Source: Candidatus Thorarchaeota archaeon (GTDB taxonomy: Archaea; Asgardarchaeota; Thorarchaeia; Thorarchaeales; Thorarchaeaceae). Taken from it: a DNA stretch of 64,000 bases. Of the stretch, positions 1 to 7,799 are shown piece by piece. The stretch lies in assembly GCA_019057475.1 (NCBI GenBank), contig DXJO01000041.1, forward strand, positions 114,217-178,216, read 5' to 3'. The position numbers and the translations under genes were made by a program. How positions within the stretch are numbered: position 1 is the stretch's first letter; each line of letters starts with the position of its first letter. The notes beneath the pieces were generated by a model. It did no database searches. It saw nothing but the letters and a program-made list of their open reading frames with translations, and was not told the DNA's origin.

Positions 1-72
1 AGATCAAGACATCTCACCGTTACCTGTTTGAACTGCGGTGCAATAAGACGGTTCTATAACAAGAAACAATGA
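1..72 (+). CDS. rnp4: RNase P protein subunit Rpp21/Rpr2 (C-terminal end only)
   Basis: The window opens inside a reading frame that ends at a TGA at 70-72. The visible 23 residues hold a CxxC zinc pair (TCLNCG) followed by an Arg-Arg-Phe-Tyr run, which is how archaeal Rpp21/Rnp4 proteins finish. The partner CxxC pair and the helical part lie outside the window. The gene order rnp4, yhbY, rps19e is common in archaea and supports the call. The protein would be a subunit of the RNase P holoenzyme that trims tRNA 5' ends. Identification rests on a short tail plus context. Confidence 0.6.
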   Translation, partial: RSRHLTVTCLNCGAIRRFYNKKQ

Positions 73-124
73 TGCCACGTCAGAACCTTAAAGAAGAGAA
101 CGACTGACGCTTCAATGAATCAAT

Positions 125-397
125 ATGCCTAGCAAGCCCCATCTCGATTCCACAAGGATCAGTATCGCCTGGCAAGACCCAGTCATGCTTCAGATAGGAA
201 AGGCCGGTATCACGGATAACACCATATCAGAGGCAAGGCGACTTCTCAAGAAACACAAATGTTTCAAGGTTCGAGTGTTGCGCAGTGCCCTCGACGGAGA
301 ACTGACAAAACAGATGTTATTCGAAACTCTGTGTGAACGTTCTGGCGCAGAGCTGGCGGGTTTGCGCGGCAACACAGCTGTGGTCTACAAGAAATAA
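125..397 (+). CDS. YhbY/CRM-domain RNA-binding protein
   Basis: A 90-residue single-domain protein of the CRM (YhbY) family. Family members bind rRNA and act in large-subunit assembly in bacteria. The diagnostic features are a beta-strand entry, a helix, and a GKAG-x-T loop near residues 26-30 (IGKAGIT), ending in a GNTAVVYKK strand. The ATG at 125 is the first possible start after an in-frame stop. It sits between the RNase P subunit and S19e, a conserved archaeal arrangement that points to RNA processing or ribosome biogenesis. The exact RNA target is unknown. Confidence 0.85.
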   Translation: MPSKPHLDSTRISIAWQDPVMLQIGKAGITDNTISEARRLLKKHKCFKVRVLRSALDGELTKQMLFETLCERSGAELAGLRGNTAVVYKK

Positions 398-468
398 TAA
401 GTCGTCATGGTATAATCGGGTCCAAGCCGAGTTCTGTGGCTCTAATTGAAGCCGAATGCAACGACAAC

Positions 469-530
469 CTTTTATGCGGACTCTAGATTGCGGGGCCAGC
501 CTTCTGGGGTAGGCTACCGGCCGACTCTAG
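469..530 (+). promoter_or_regulatory. Putative box A promoter and structured leader of rps19e
   Basis: The 172-base gap before S19e holds a TTTATG box A-like element at 471-476, which predicts transcription starting near 498. Just inside the expected transcript, 494-522 can fold as GGCC-AGCC pairing with GGCT and GGCC across a three-base bulge. An 8-base direct repeat (GACTCTAG) occurs at 479-486 and 523-530. The leader could regulate ribosomal protein synthesis, but no known motif is recognised. Confidence 0.35.
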
Positions 531-569
531 GTAGGGTGAACGCACTTCAATGTGTACGGTGACAAACAT

Positions 570-1022
570 ATGCCCACGGTCTATGATATTCCCGCCAACA
601 TCCTGATACGGCGTCTTGCACTTGACATAAAAGCTCGGAAAGAGATTACACCTCCGGAATGGGCTTCTTACGTCAAGACAGGCGCTCACAAGGAGAGAGC
701 ACCAGATCAAGAGGACTGGTGGTATACGCGGTGCGCGAGTATCATGAGGAAGATATACTTGCGAGGACCAGTCGGGATTGAGCGATTGAGAGTCGAGTAT
801 GGTGGGAGAAAGAGGAGAGGCACAAAGCCTAACAAATTCCAACGAGGCAGTGGCGCGGTCATAAGGACTGCTTTACAGCAGCTGGAGAAGGTGGGCTTTG
901 TCAAGAAACGTGGGAATAAGGGTCGAGAAATGACCAATGAGGGCAAGTCCTACATGGACAAGCTATCGGCCACATTGAAGACAGAACTCTCGAAGGCTAT
1001 ACCGGAACTGGAGAACTACTGA
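570..1022 (+). CDS. rps19e: 30S ribosomal protein S19e
   Basis: A 150-residue protein with S19e features: the start MPTVYDIPAN, a WWYTRCASIMRK segment near residue 50, and a YGGRKRRG loop near 78. This archaeal and eukaryotic ribosomal protein is required for late maturation of the small subunit. An in-frame GTG at 552 would add six residues. I chose ATG 570 because a GGTGA Shine-Dalgarno lies just upstream and because family members start with this motif. It heads a co-directional cluster of ribosome and translation genes. Confidence 0.95.
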   Translation: MPTVYDIPANILIRRLALDIKARKEITPPEWASYVKTGAHKERAPDQEDWWYTRCASIMRKIYLRGPVGIERLRVEYGGRKRRGTKPNKFQRGSGAVIRTALQQLEKVGFVKKRGNKGREMTNEGKSYMDKLSATLKTELSKAIPELENY

Positions 1023-1050
1023 AGGAAGCCCCGGGCTAGGGGTGAGATGA

Positions 1051-1380
1051 TTGAGTGATGAAGAGCTTGAAGCAATTCGGCAGAGGAAGCTAGCGGCCCT
1101 CCAAGATCGGGCGATCCAAGAGCAGAGACATGAGCAACAGCTGTCCGAAGCGCAAACAAAGAAAGAGGCTCTTCTTCGTCAGATACTCACTCCAGAAGCA
1201 CGACAACGGTTGACCAACGTAAAGATGGTGAAGCCACAGTTTGCTGAACAGATAGAGGCGCAGTTGATTCAGCTCGCCGCATCAGGCAGACTCAAGGGAC
1301 GAGTGGATGACAATCAACTCAAGACACTCCTGCAACAGATCCAGGGAAGGGAGAGAGAACGAAAAGTCACGTTCAGATAG
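1051..1380 (+). CDS. PDCD5/TFAR19-family DNA-binding protein
   Basis: A 109-residue, highly charged helical protein matching the archaeal PDCD5 family. It has an N-terminal helix that starts with DEELEAIRQRK, a three-helix core around residues 45-80 with a LTPEARQRL motif, and a basic C-terminus. Family members bind nucleic acid; eukaryotic PDCD5 also works with chaperonins. The TTG start at 1051 follows a GGTGAG site by six bases. It sits between S19e and L39e as in many archaea. The molecular role in archaea is not settled. Confidence 0.92.
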   Translation: MSDEELEAIRQRKLAALQDRAIQEQRHEQQLSEAQTKKEALLRQILTPEARQRLTNVKMVKPQFAEQIEAQLIQLAASGRLKGRVDDNQLKTLLQQIQGRERERKVTFR

Positions 1381-1402
1381 AAAAACGCTATAGGTGATGC
1401 AA

Positions 1403-1558
1403 ATGGCAAGAAACAAGCCACTCGCGAAGAAACTGAGGATGGCAAGAGCTCTGAAATCGAATTCCTCGGTGCCTACATGGGCCGTTGTTAGGACAGGTGG
1501 AAAGGTACGAAGAACACCGACGCAACGGAACTGGCGTCAGACAAAACTAAAGCCATAA
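1403..1558 (+). CDS. rpl39e: 50S ribosomal protein L39e
   Basis: A 51-residue, strongly basic protein starting [18 protein letters not shown] and ending [16 protein letters not shown], the standard L39e pattern (W-x-x-T-x-K near the end). L39e lines the peptide exit tunnel of archaeal and eukaryotic large subunits. A GGTGATG Shine-Dalgarno-like stretch lies about five bases before ATG 1403. The L39e-L31e pairing, with only 14 bases between them, is typical of archaea. Confidence 0.95.
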   Translation: MARNKPLAKKLRMARALKSNSSVPTWAVVRTGGKVRRTPTQRNWRQTKLKP

Positions 1559-1572
1559 ACAGGTGAGAATAG

Positions 1573-1995
1573 ATGCCTCCAAAAAAGAAGAAAGTGGTCA
1601 AAGAGACCAAGGATCTGCCTGAAGTAGAGGAAATAGAAGAGGTAAAAGAGGCAGAGGAGATGGATGAAGTCGAGGACGCCGAGGAAACGGTTGCTGAGGA
1701 GGCGGAAACTCCAGTAGAGGAAGTCCCAGAGGAAGAAATCATCGATGAACGAATTTACACAGTGCCACTCCGCAGAGCGTACTGGACTGGTAGCAGACTC
1801 CGCAGATCCAACAGAGCAGTAAGAATTCTCAGAAAGTTCGTAGAGAGGCACATGAAGCCGGAAGAGATTGTGATTCAGGCTGAAGTCAACGAGAAAATTT
1901 GGTCCCGTGGAATTCAGAAACCGCCCAGAAGAGTTAGGATTAGAGCCACTAAGAACTCAGATAATTTGGTCCGAGTTTACCTTGCGGAGGGATAG
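1573..1995 (+). CDS. rpl31e: 50S ribosomal protein L31e with an acidic N-terminal extension
   Basis: Residues about 60-140 are an ordinary L31e domain, beginning at RIYTVPLRRA and containing AVRILRKFVERHMK and GIQKPPRRVRIRA. L31e sits at the rim of the exit tunnel. Residues 1-59 are extra: a short Lys patch (MPPKKKK) followed by about 47 residues dominated by Glu and Asp. Most archaeal L31e proteins lack this. ATG 1573 has a GGTGAG site upstream, so the extension appears to be translated. Its role is unknown. Confidence 0.95.
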   Translation: MPPKKKKVVKETKDLPEVEEIEEVKEAEEMDEVEDAEETVAEEAETPVEEVPEEEIIDERIYTVPLRRAYWTGSRLRRSNRAVRILRKFVERHMKPEEIVIQAEVNEKIWSRGIQKPPRRVRIRATKNSDNLVRVYLAEG

Positions 1996-2001
1996 CACGG
2001 T

Positions 2002-2667
2002 TTGATCGCCCGGACGGATTTCGAGGGCGATCCGAATGTCGGAGCCTTTGCTGTCATAACCAATGAGATTGCGTTCACATCTCCACATATGAGCAAGAAG
2101 TCCATCGACACCCTCGGACGCGCCTTCAATACACAGTTAGTTCAGTCAACAGTAGCAACCCTGGACGTCGTAGGACTAATGTCCGTTGCGAACCGCAACG
2201 GGCTACTTCTGCCTTACACAACAAGGGATGAAGAGCTGGACATAATCAAGCGGAGCGTTGACATAACGGTAGACTGGCTGGACAATAAGATGACTGCCCT
2301 AGGCAACATCATTCTGGCCAATGATAACGGCGCCATATGCCATCCGGATTTCGATTCAAAGGCAATAAAGAAAATCTCTGATGTCCTGGATGTCGAGGTG
2401 GTCCCCGGCACCGTGGCCAAGCTCCCTATCGTGGGTGTGAGCTCCGTAGTGACAAGTCAGGGGGCGGTCGTGCACCCCATGGCGACCAGTGAGGAGATTG
2501 AACGCATATCAGAGATGTTAAGAGTGCATGTTGAAGTCGGTACAGTGAACAGAGGCAGCCCGTATGCCCGTCTCGGCGTGTTAGCCAATACCGACGGAAT
2601 GATTGCCGGATCTGACACCACAGGTGTCGAACTCGCGCATATTTCACAGGTGTTGGGATATGTGTAA
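2002..2667 (+). CDS. eif6: Translation initiation factor 6 (aIF6)
   Basis: A 221-residue aIF6, an anti-association factor that binds the 50S face and blocks premature subunit joining. The protein consists of five pseudo-repeats; the recurring GTVA/GTVN and 'VG..S....NGLLLP' elements are visible at about residues 60-75, 105-120 and 155-175. The TTG start at 2002 follows GGAGG by eleven bases and lies six bases after the L31e stop, indicating one transcript. Start-codon choice is the only uncertain point. Confidence 0.95.
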   Translation: MIARTDFEGDPNVGAFAVITNEIAFTSPHMSKKSIDTLGRAFNTQLVQSTVATLDVVGLMSVANRNGLLLPYTTRDEELDIIKRSVDITVDWLDNKMTALGNIILANDNGAICHPDFDSKAIKKISDVLDVEVVPGTVAKLPIVGVSSVVTSQGAVVHPMATSEEIERISEMLRVHVEVGTVNRGSPYARLGVLANTDGMIAGSDTTGVELAHISQVLGYV

Positions 2668-2682
2668 TAGAGGTGCTTAGTT

Positions 2683-2928
2683 ATGGATACGAAAGTATGG
2701 CGAGCAATCGGAAAGTACAGGAAGAACAAGAGAACATTCACATTCACAAAGGAACTGATAGCTCTGAAGGAGTCGCATGTGAGAGAACGCATACTCTCTG
2801 ATCTAGGCAGCCGCCACAGAGTTAAGAGAAGGGACATCGAGATTTCCGAGGTCATAGAGATAAAGCCTGAGGAAGTAGTTAGTCTCGAGTTGCGAACAAT
2901 CCTAGGTGTGGAGAGCAAGATTGGATGA
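2683..2928 (+). CDS. rplX: 50S ribosomal protein LX (L18a/L20a family)
   Basis: An 81-residue protein that matches archaeal LX: V-W-R-A-I-G-K-Y at the start, a RTFTFTKELIALKE strand-helix unit, and SDLGSRHRVKRRDIEI in the second half. LX corresponds to one half of eukaryotic eL20. An AGGTG site precedes ATG 2683. Its TGA overlaps the ATG of prefoldin alpha (ATGA), implying translational coupling. Confidence 0.93.
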   Translation: MDTKVWRAIGKYRKNKRTFTFTKELIALKESHVRERILSDLGSRHRVKRRDIEISEVIEIKPEEVVSLELRTILGVESKIG

Positions 2929-3359
2929 GTGAGGAGCAGGAGAATCTTCTGCGGAGAGTATATGCAGAACAGCAGATGGCTTCCACCACCATAGAGCGTA
3001 AGGGACAGCAAATGATTCGTGTGCAGTCATACTTGGACAACTACCAAGTTGGCTTGCTGGTTCTGGAAGAGTTGCTGGGGAAGAAGACGGGAGAAGAGAT
3101 ACTCATGAATGTTGGTGGTGAAATCTATGTCCACGCCAAGCTCGTTGACTCAAAGAAGGTTACCAGACACATCGGAAAAGGCATCAGCATAGAACAGGAC
3201 ATAGCAGATGCCAAGAAGAGTATTGAGGAGATTATTTCGAGCCTAAAAAAGCAGTATGACTCCCTTGCTCAGGAGTATCAGCAGCTGCTTGGTTGGTCGT
3301 CAAAGTTGGGCACACAGTTCCAGCAATTAGCCGCGGAGATGCAGAAAAAGGAGGAGTAG
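2925..3359 (+). CDS. pfdA: Prefoldin subunit alpha
   Basis: A 144-residue prefoldin alpha subunit: an N-terminal coiled-coil helix (residues 1-55), a beta-hairpin centre with MNVGGEIYVHAKL near residues 64-76 and an HIGKGISIEQD turn, then a second coiled coil to the C-terminus. Two alpha and four beta subunits form the jellyfish-shaped chaperone that hands unfolded proteins to the thermosome. The start overlaps the LX stop by four bases. The order LX, pfdA, ftsY is conserved in many archaea. Confidence 0.95.
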   Translation: MSEEQENLLRRVYAEQQMASTTIERKGQQMIRVQSYLDNYQVGLLVLEELLGKKTGEEILMNVGGEIYVHAKLVDSKKVTRHIGKGISIEQDIADAKKSIEEIISSLKKQYDSLAQEYQQLLGWSSKLGTQFQQLAAEMQKKEE

Positions 3360-3363
3360 CAGA

Positions 3364-4275
3364 GTGTTTGACAAGCTCCGTGGCGCCATTAGCAATGCTG
3401 TGACCAAGGCGACCACAAAAGAGCTTACAGACAAGAATCTCTCCGATGCAGTATGGGAACTACAGCTAGTCCTCATACAGAATGATGTAGCAGTGGAAGT
3501 GGCAGAACACATTTGTGAACTCACAAAGGAAAAAATGCTCGGTTCTAGAACTGGGCGCTTGGAAAACCTTACGAAGCTCTTCCATTCAGCATTGCACGAT
3601 TCAATAATCGAAGTTCTTACTCCTGAATACCCCCTAGACCTTCTAGAATTCGCCAAGAAAAGAAGAGATGAAGGTGACCCGACAACAATTCTCTTCGTAG
3701 GTGTCAACGGAACGGGGAAGACAACAACACTAGCGAAACTGGCACACCTCTACAAGAAGAACGGGTTCTCGGTAGTCATTGCCGCTGGAGATACATTCCG
3801 GGCTGGAAGCATTGAGCAGCTTGAGAAGCATGCTGAGAAACTGGAGATTAGGGTCATCAAGCAGGGCTATGGTTCAGATGCTGCGGCAGTCGCATATGAT
3901 GCAGTTGCTCACGCAAAGGCCAGACACATTGATGTTGTGCTCATTGACTCCGCGGGAAGGATGCAGAGCAACAAGAATCTCCTAGCAGAGATGAAGAAGA
4001 TGGCCCGCGTTGCAGAGCCAGATCTTAAAATCTTCGTGGGAGATGCTTTAGCAGGGAACGATGCATTGTCTCAAGCGAAGGAGTTCAATGATGCAATTGG
4101 TATCGACGGGGCAATTCTCACCAAGATTGATGCGGATCCATCAGGAGGCGCTGCCCTATCAGTGACATTCATCACTGGGCGGCCCGTTGTCTACGTGGGT
4201 ATAGGCCAAGGCTACGAGGACTTGCATCGATTCGATCCCGAGTGGCTTGCACAAAGGCTCATGTCAGAGAAGTGA
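3364..4275 (+). CDS. ftsY: Signal recognition particle receptor FtsY
   Basis: A 303-residue SRP receptor GTPase of compact archaeal type. The N domain covers residues 1-100. The G domain holds GVNGTGKTTT (G1, about residue 117), DTFRAGS, DSAGRMQ (G3) and TKIDADPSGGAA (G4). It ends with the IGQGYEDLHRFDPEWL closing motif. It docks SRP-bound ribosomes at the membrane. The GTG start at 3364 lies five bases after the pfdA stop. It lacks the long acidic A domain of bacterial FtsY, as expected for archaea. Confidence 0.96.
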   Translation: MFDKLRGAISNAVTKATTKELTDKNLSDAVWELQLVLIQNDVAVEVAEHICELTKEKMLGSRTGRLENLTKLFHSALHDSIIEVLTPEYPLDLLEFAKKRRDEGDPTTILFVGVNGTGKTTTLAKLAHLYKKNGFSVVIAAGDTFRAGSIEQLEKHAEKLEIRVIKQGYGSDAAAVAYDAVAHAKARHIDVVLIDSAGRMQSNKNLLAEMKKMARVAEPDLKIFVGDALAGNDALSQAKEFNDAIGIDGAILTKIDADPSGGAALSVTFITGRPVVYVGIGQGYEDLHRFDPEWLAQRLMSEK

Positions 4276-4349
4276 CTGAGTGGACAGTTTTATTACTGAG
4301 GGCTTCTGATGTCGCTCGCGTTTGCATATAGCAACCAGAGGTGGTCAGG

Positions 4350-5273
4350 TTGAGCCTAAAGGGCAGACATCTGGTAGACTTGTCAGACTTTGAAACACAA
4401 GAACTCCGTAAAATACTGGATACTGCTCATGATCTCAAGCAGAAACAGAAGAAAGGAAAGCCACATGAGATCCTTAAGGGCAAGTCCCTTGCAATGATAT
4501 TCATGAAGTCCTCAACAAGGACTCGAGTTTCTTTTGAGGTAGGAATGACTCAACTGGGTGGACATGCACTCTATCTTCAACCCAGTGGAACACAGCTCGG
4601 GCGGGGTGAAACAATAGGTGACACAGCCCAGGTTCTCAGCAGATACTGTGATGTTATTATGGCGAGGGTGTATGCCCATAGCGAGGTTGCTGGTCTAGCC
4701 AAGTATGCTACTGTACCTGTGATAAATGGGCTTTCAGACTTTCTGCATCCCTGCCAAATTATGGCAGACATGCTGACTATAGAGGAACACAAGGGAGGCC
4801 TTGAAGGTCTCAAAATCACCTACGTCGGGGACTCGAACAATGTTAGTAACTCGATTATGCAGGGCTGCACGATGATGGGCATGGATGTTACAATTGGGTC
4901 GCCCAAGGGTTATACACCGATTGAGGAAATAATGACGAGAGCGGATAGACTCAGCAAGAAGCACGGCACGACACTCGAGGTTGTGAATACTCCCGCCGAG
5001 GCCGTAAAAAACGCGGATGTCATCTACACAGACACGTTCTTCTCGATGGGCCAAGAGAAGTCAAAGGAGAAGGAGAGTGCACTGATGCAATTCCAAGTGA
5101 ACAAGGGACTGGTTGGAAAGGCGAAATCCGATGTCATTGTAATGCATTGCTTGCCTGCGCATCGAGATGAGGAACTTACTTCAGAAGTCATGGATGGCCC
5201 CCATTCAGTTGTCTTCGATCAAGCAGAGAACCGCTTGCATGCGCAAAAGGCGATACTTGCACTCATCGTATAA
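4350..5273 (+). CDS. argF: Ornithine carbamoyltransferase
   Basis: A 307-residue enzyme transferring the carbamoyl group of carbamoyl phosphate to ornithine to give citrulline, in arginine synthesis. The family signatures are all present: STRTR (carbamoyl phosphate, near residue 55), HPCQ near 134, a DSNNVSNS loop near 160, and HCLPAHR near 266. I chose TTG 4350 because AGGTGG lies five bases upstream; a GTG at 4341 falls inside that site. A TTTTATTA box A-like element at 4288-4295 suggests its own promoter. Confidence 0.95.
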   Translation: MSLKGRHLVDLSDFETQELRKILDTAHDLKQKQKKGKPHEILKGKSLAMIFMKSSTRTRVSFEVGMTQLGGHALYLQPSGTQLGRGETIGDTAQVLSRYCDVIMARVYAHSEVAGLAKYATVPVINGLSDFLHPCQIMADMLTIEEHKGGLEGLKITYVGDSNNVSNSIMQGCTMMGMDVTIGSPKGYTPIEEIMTRADRLSKKHGTTLEVVNTPAEAVKNADVIYTDTFFSMGQEKSKEKESALMQFQVNKGLVGKAKSDVIVMHCLPAHRDEELTSEVMDGPHSVVFDQAENRLHAQKAILALIV

Positions 5274-5285
5274 GAGGCGGAGCAG

Positions 5286-6254
5286 TTGGTCAACGAAATC
5301 ATTGCCATCGGCAGAATAAACATTGACATGGTCATGTATGTTGACACGCTTCCGGGTCGCATTCAGCATGTTGTATCAGACAAGGGACATATCTCATTTG
5401 GTGGCTCTGCTGCAAACTTCGCAGTGGAAGCAACGCTACTGGGTGTGAAGACGGGGCTAGTGAGCTGTGTTGGTGATGATATCTACGGCAAGATGGTTCT
5501 GAAACAGCTGTCAAAGTTTGGTGTAGATACGAGTAATGTACTGGTGCTGGGCAAGCAGGCGACAGGGCTCTTCTTCATGGCGCGCCATCCAACGGATGGA
5601 AACATAGTGGTGGCCAACCCGGGGGCAAACCGCTTCCTTGAGAAACATGTGCTTGATGAGGAATACGTTGCACGTGCAAGTAGCATTCATGTGGCTGGCG
5701 GCTTCCCAATGATGACTAGCAGGGCGTTAGAGATCGCCTCAACCAATGGGATGATTTTTTCGTTTGATCCGGGTCATGCTGCAGATACAGTGGACTTCTC
5801 GAAGATACTACCTGGGACTGACCTGCTTTTCGTGAACCAGTACGAACTGAAGAAGTACTTCAAGATTAGTCTGTCAGAGAAGGCGCTCAAGACCTTTGCA
5901 AAGGGATTTCCGGGCATGGTCATAGTGAAGACCGGGAGTAAGGGTGCAATAGCGACTGACGGGTTTGAGTATCACACATCGGACATATTCGAGGTGCCAG
6001 TAGTAGACACCGTTGGCGCGGGTGATGCTTTTGCTGCAGGATTCCTAACGGCATGGACTCGATCAGAGAAAATAGCGCAGGCACTTCATTTCGCTAATGC
6101 GGTGGCCGCACTTGCAATAACGAAAAGCGGAGCTCAGACTGGACCCACATTGGATGAAACTGCGAGTCTTCTGGCTAAGCATGGGGTTTCCATTGAGCCT
6201 ATTCTTCGTTCTTTTCGGAAAGGCATGAAGAAGAAACGGTACCGACATAACTGA
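5286..6254 (+). CDS. PfkB-family carbohydrate/nucleoside kinase
   Basis: A 322-residue ribokinase-fold sugar or nucleoside kinase. The N-terminal GGSAANFAVEATLLG substrate motif is near residue 39, and the C-terminal DTVGAGDAFAAGF motif carrying the catalytic Asp is near residue 240. FDPGH and NQYEL elements lie between. Substrate cannot be told from the sequence: ribokinase, nucleoside kinase and fructokinase relatives share these motifs. It lies 12 bases after argF and starts with TTG at 5286 behind a purine-rich site, so the two are probably co-transcribed. Confidence 0.85.
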   Translation: MVNEIIAIGRINIDMVMYVDTLPGRIQHVVSDKGHISFGGSAANFAVEATLLGVKTGLVSCVGDDIYGKMVLKQLSKFGVDTSNVLVLGKQATGLFFMARHPTDGNIVVANPGANRFLEKHVLDEEYVARASSIHVAGGFPMMTSRALEIASTNGMIFSFDPGHAADTVDFSKILPGTDLLFVNQYELKKYFKISLSEKALKTFAKGFPGMVIVKTGSKGAIATDGFEYHTSDIFEVPVVDTVGAGDAFAAGFLTAWTRSEKIAQALHFANAVAALAITKSGAQTGPTLDETASLLAKHGVSIEPILRSFRKGMKKKRYRHN

Positions 6255-6332
6255 GTATTACCGGTGTAGTATTCTCCTTTTTGTGCACATAATACGCCCG
6301 TAATAACAGCGAACTGCAGGTGTGAGTGAATT

Positions 6333-7466
6333 ATGCATCCCATCTTAGAAGAGGTCCTGAAGTCATCAAACGCAGGACGAAAGGCGCAAGTTAGTAGGGC
6401 GGCGAAACGAACCATCAAGAATACTACATCAGATGAAGAGATAGCAGCCATTCTTGAGGAAGTTAGTGCCAGAATCTTGGTTGTGGGCGTAGGTGGAGCC
6501 GGTAATAATGCCGTGACCCGCTTGATGGATGTTGGAGTAGAGGGGGCTGAAACTCTTGCGGCAAACACGGATGCGCAAGACCTCTATTTCTGTAACTCGC
6601 ATCATAAGCTGCTCCTTGGTAGGGACACCTGTGGAGGTTTGGGAGCAGGTAATGATCCTGATGTAGGAGAAGCTGCTGCAGTTGAATCGTACGAAACAGT
6701 CAAGGATGTCGTAAGAGGGGACCTTGTCTTCATTACCGCGGGGATGGGTGGAGGTACAGGTACCGGTGCGGCACCAATCATAGCAAAGGCTGCAAGAGAG
6801 AACGGCGCATTGACTGTGGCCATAGTATGCCTTCCTTTTGAGGTGGAAGGCAAAACAAGGAAGAAGAACGCTACCAGAGGGCTCAACGCACTGATGGAGC
6901 ACGTGGATACGCTGATAGCGATTCCCAATGAGAAGCTCTTAGAGATTGCTCCTGACCTCTCGATGCCAGAAGCCTTCATGGTTGCAGACGAAGTTCTGGT
7001 CCGAGCAGTCAAAGGAATTGCAGAGTTGATTTCGAAGCCGGGGCTGGTGAATCTTGATTTCGCAGATGTCCGGACGACGATGAAGAACGGTGGGGTTTCA
7101 CTAATTGCGCTCGGTGAGGGTCAAGGAGAGGAACGGGCCGATGAAGCAGTATATAATGCTCTGAGGAACCCACTGATTGATGTGTCAATAGACAATGCAA
7201 GGAACATCCTAGTCAATGTGAGTGGGAGCATGGACATGCAGCTTATCGAAGCCAAGAGGGTAGTAGAGCTCGTTACAGAACAGGTCAATCCGGGTGCAGA
7301 GGTAATATGGGGAGCACTCATTGTACCAGAGCTGGAAGACAGAATCAGAGTAACGATTATTGCCTCAGGCGTGAGTTCCCCCTATGTGTTTGACTCTGAA
7401 ACAACACCGGTCACACCTCTTGCAGATGATCTCAAGACGGACCTCGGAATACCTCGCTTGAGCTAG
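6333..7466 (+). CDS. ftsZ: Cell division GTPase FtsZ
   Basis: A 377-residue FtsZ. After a 48-residue N-terminal extension comes GVGGAGNNAVTRL, then the tubulin signature GGGTGTGAAP near residue 145, and the T7-loop region NLDFADVRTTM near residue 236 with the catalytic Asp residues. It polymerises at mid-cell and recruits the division machinery. The C-terminal tail is short and ends DLGIPRLS. A preceding 78-base gap holds a T-rich run (6270-6282) that could end the argF-PfkB transcript. The next gene, secE, follows after about 100 bases. Confidence 0.96.
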   Translation: MHPILEEVLKSSNAGRKAQVSRAAKRTIKNTTSDEEIAAILEEVSARILVVGVGGAGNNAVTRLMDVGVEGAETLAANTDAQDLYFCNSHHKLLLGRDTCGGLGAGNDPDVGEAAAVESYETVKDVVRGDLVFITAGMGGGTGTGAAPIIAKAARENGALTVAIVCLPFEVEGKTRKKNATRGLNALMEHVDTLIAIPNEKLLEIAPDLSMPEAFMVADEVLVRAVKGIAELISKPGLVNLDFADVRTTMKNGGVSLIALGEGQGEERADEAVYNALRNPLIDVSIDNARNILVNVSGSMDMQLIEAKRVVELVTEQVNPGAEVIWGALIVPELEDRIRVTIIASGVSSPYVFDSETTPVTPLADDLKTDLGIPRLS

Positions 7467-7567
7467 TCCGATAGCCGACACTCAGCAAGGGTTAAAAGCG
7501 CACTAGACTGCTTGCAGTCGATTTAAGAAACTGCTAAGGCAGTTTTATTCAGGGAAGTGAAACCACT

Positions 7568-7744
7568 ATGGGCATTGGCAGCTTCATCAGGGATGGCAGA
7601 CGAATATTGAAATTGGCCACGAAACCATCCAGAAAGGAGTTATGGATGAGTGCGAAGATTAGTCTGCTTGCAATGTTCCTCGTAGGATTGCTTAGCTTTG
7701 GCATACAATACCTGATGACAGTACTCACTTACACCTGGCAATAG
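7568..7744 (+). CDS. secE: Preprotein translocase subunit SecE (Sec61 gamma)
   Basis: A 58-residue protein with an amphipathic, basic N-terminal helix (FIRDGRRILKLATKPSRKEL) and one membrane span at about residues 32-52. This is the size and layout of archaeal SecE/Sec61-gamma, which clamps SecY. An AGGGAAGTGA purine-rich site precedes ATG 7568, and a TTAAAA box A-like element lies at 7491-7496. The secE-spt5-L11-L1-L10-L12 order is the classical archaeal one. Confidence 0.92.
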   Translation: MGIGSFIRDGRRILKLATKPSRKELWMSAKISLLAMFLVGLLSFGIQYLMTVLTYTWQ

Positions 7745-7799
7745 TAGTTTCAGCCAGACTACTAGACACAAGCGTTTCGTGCTTAACGGAGGCATTTAG

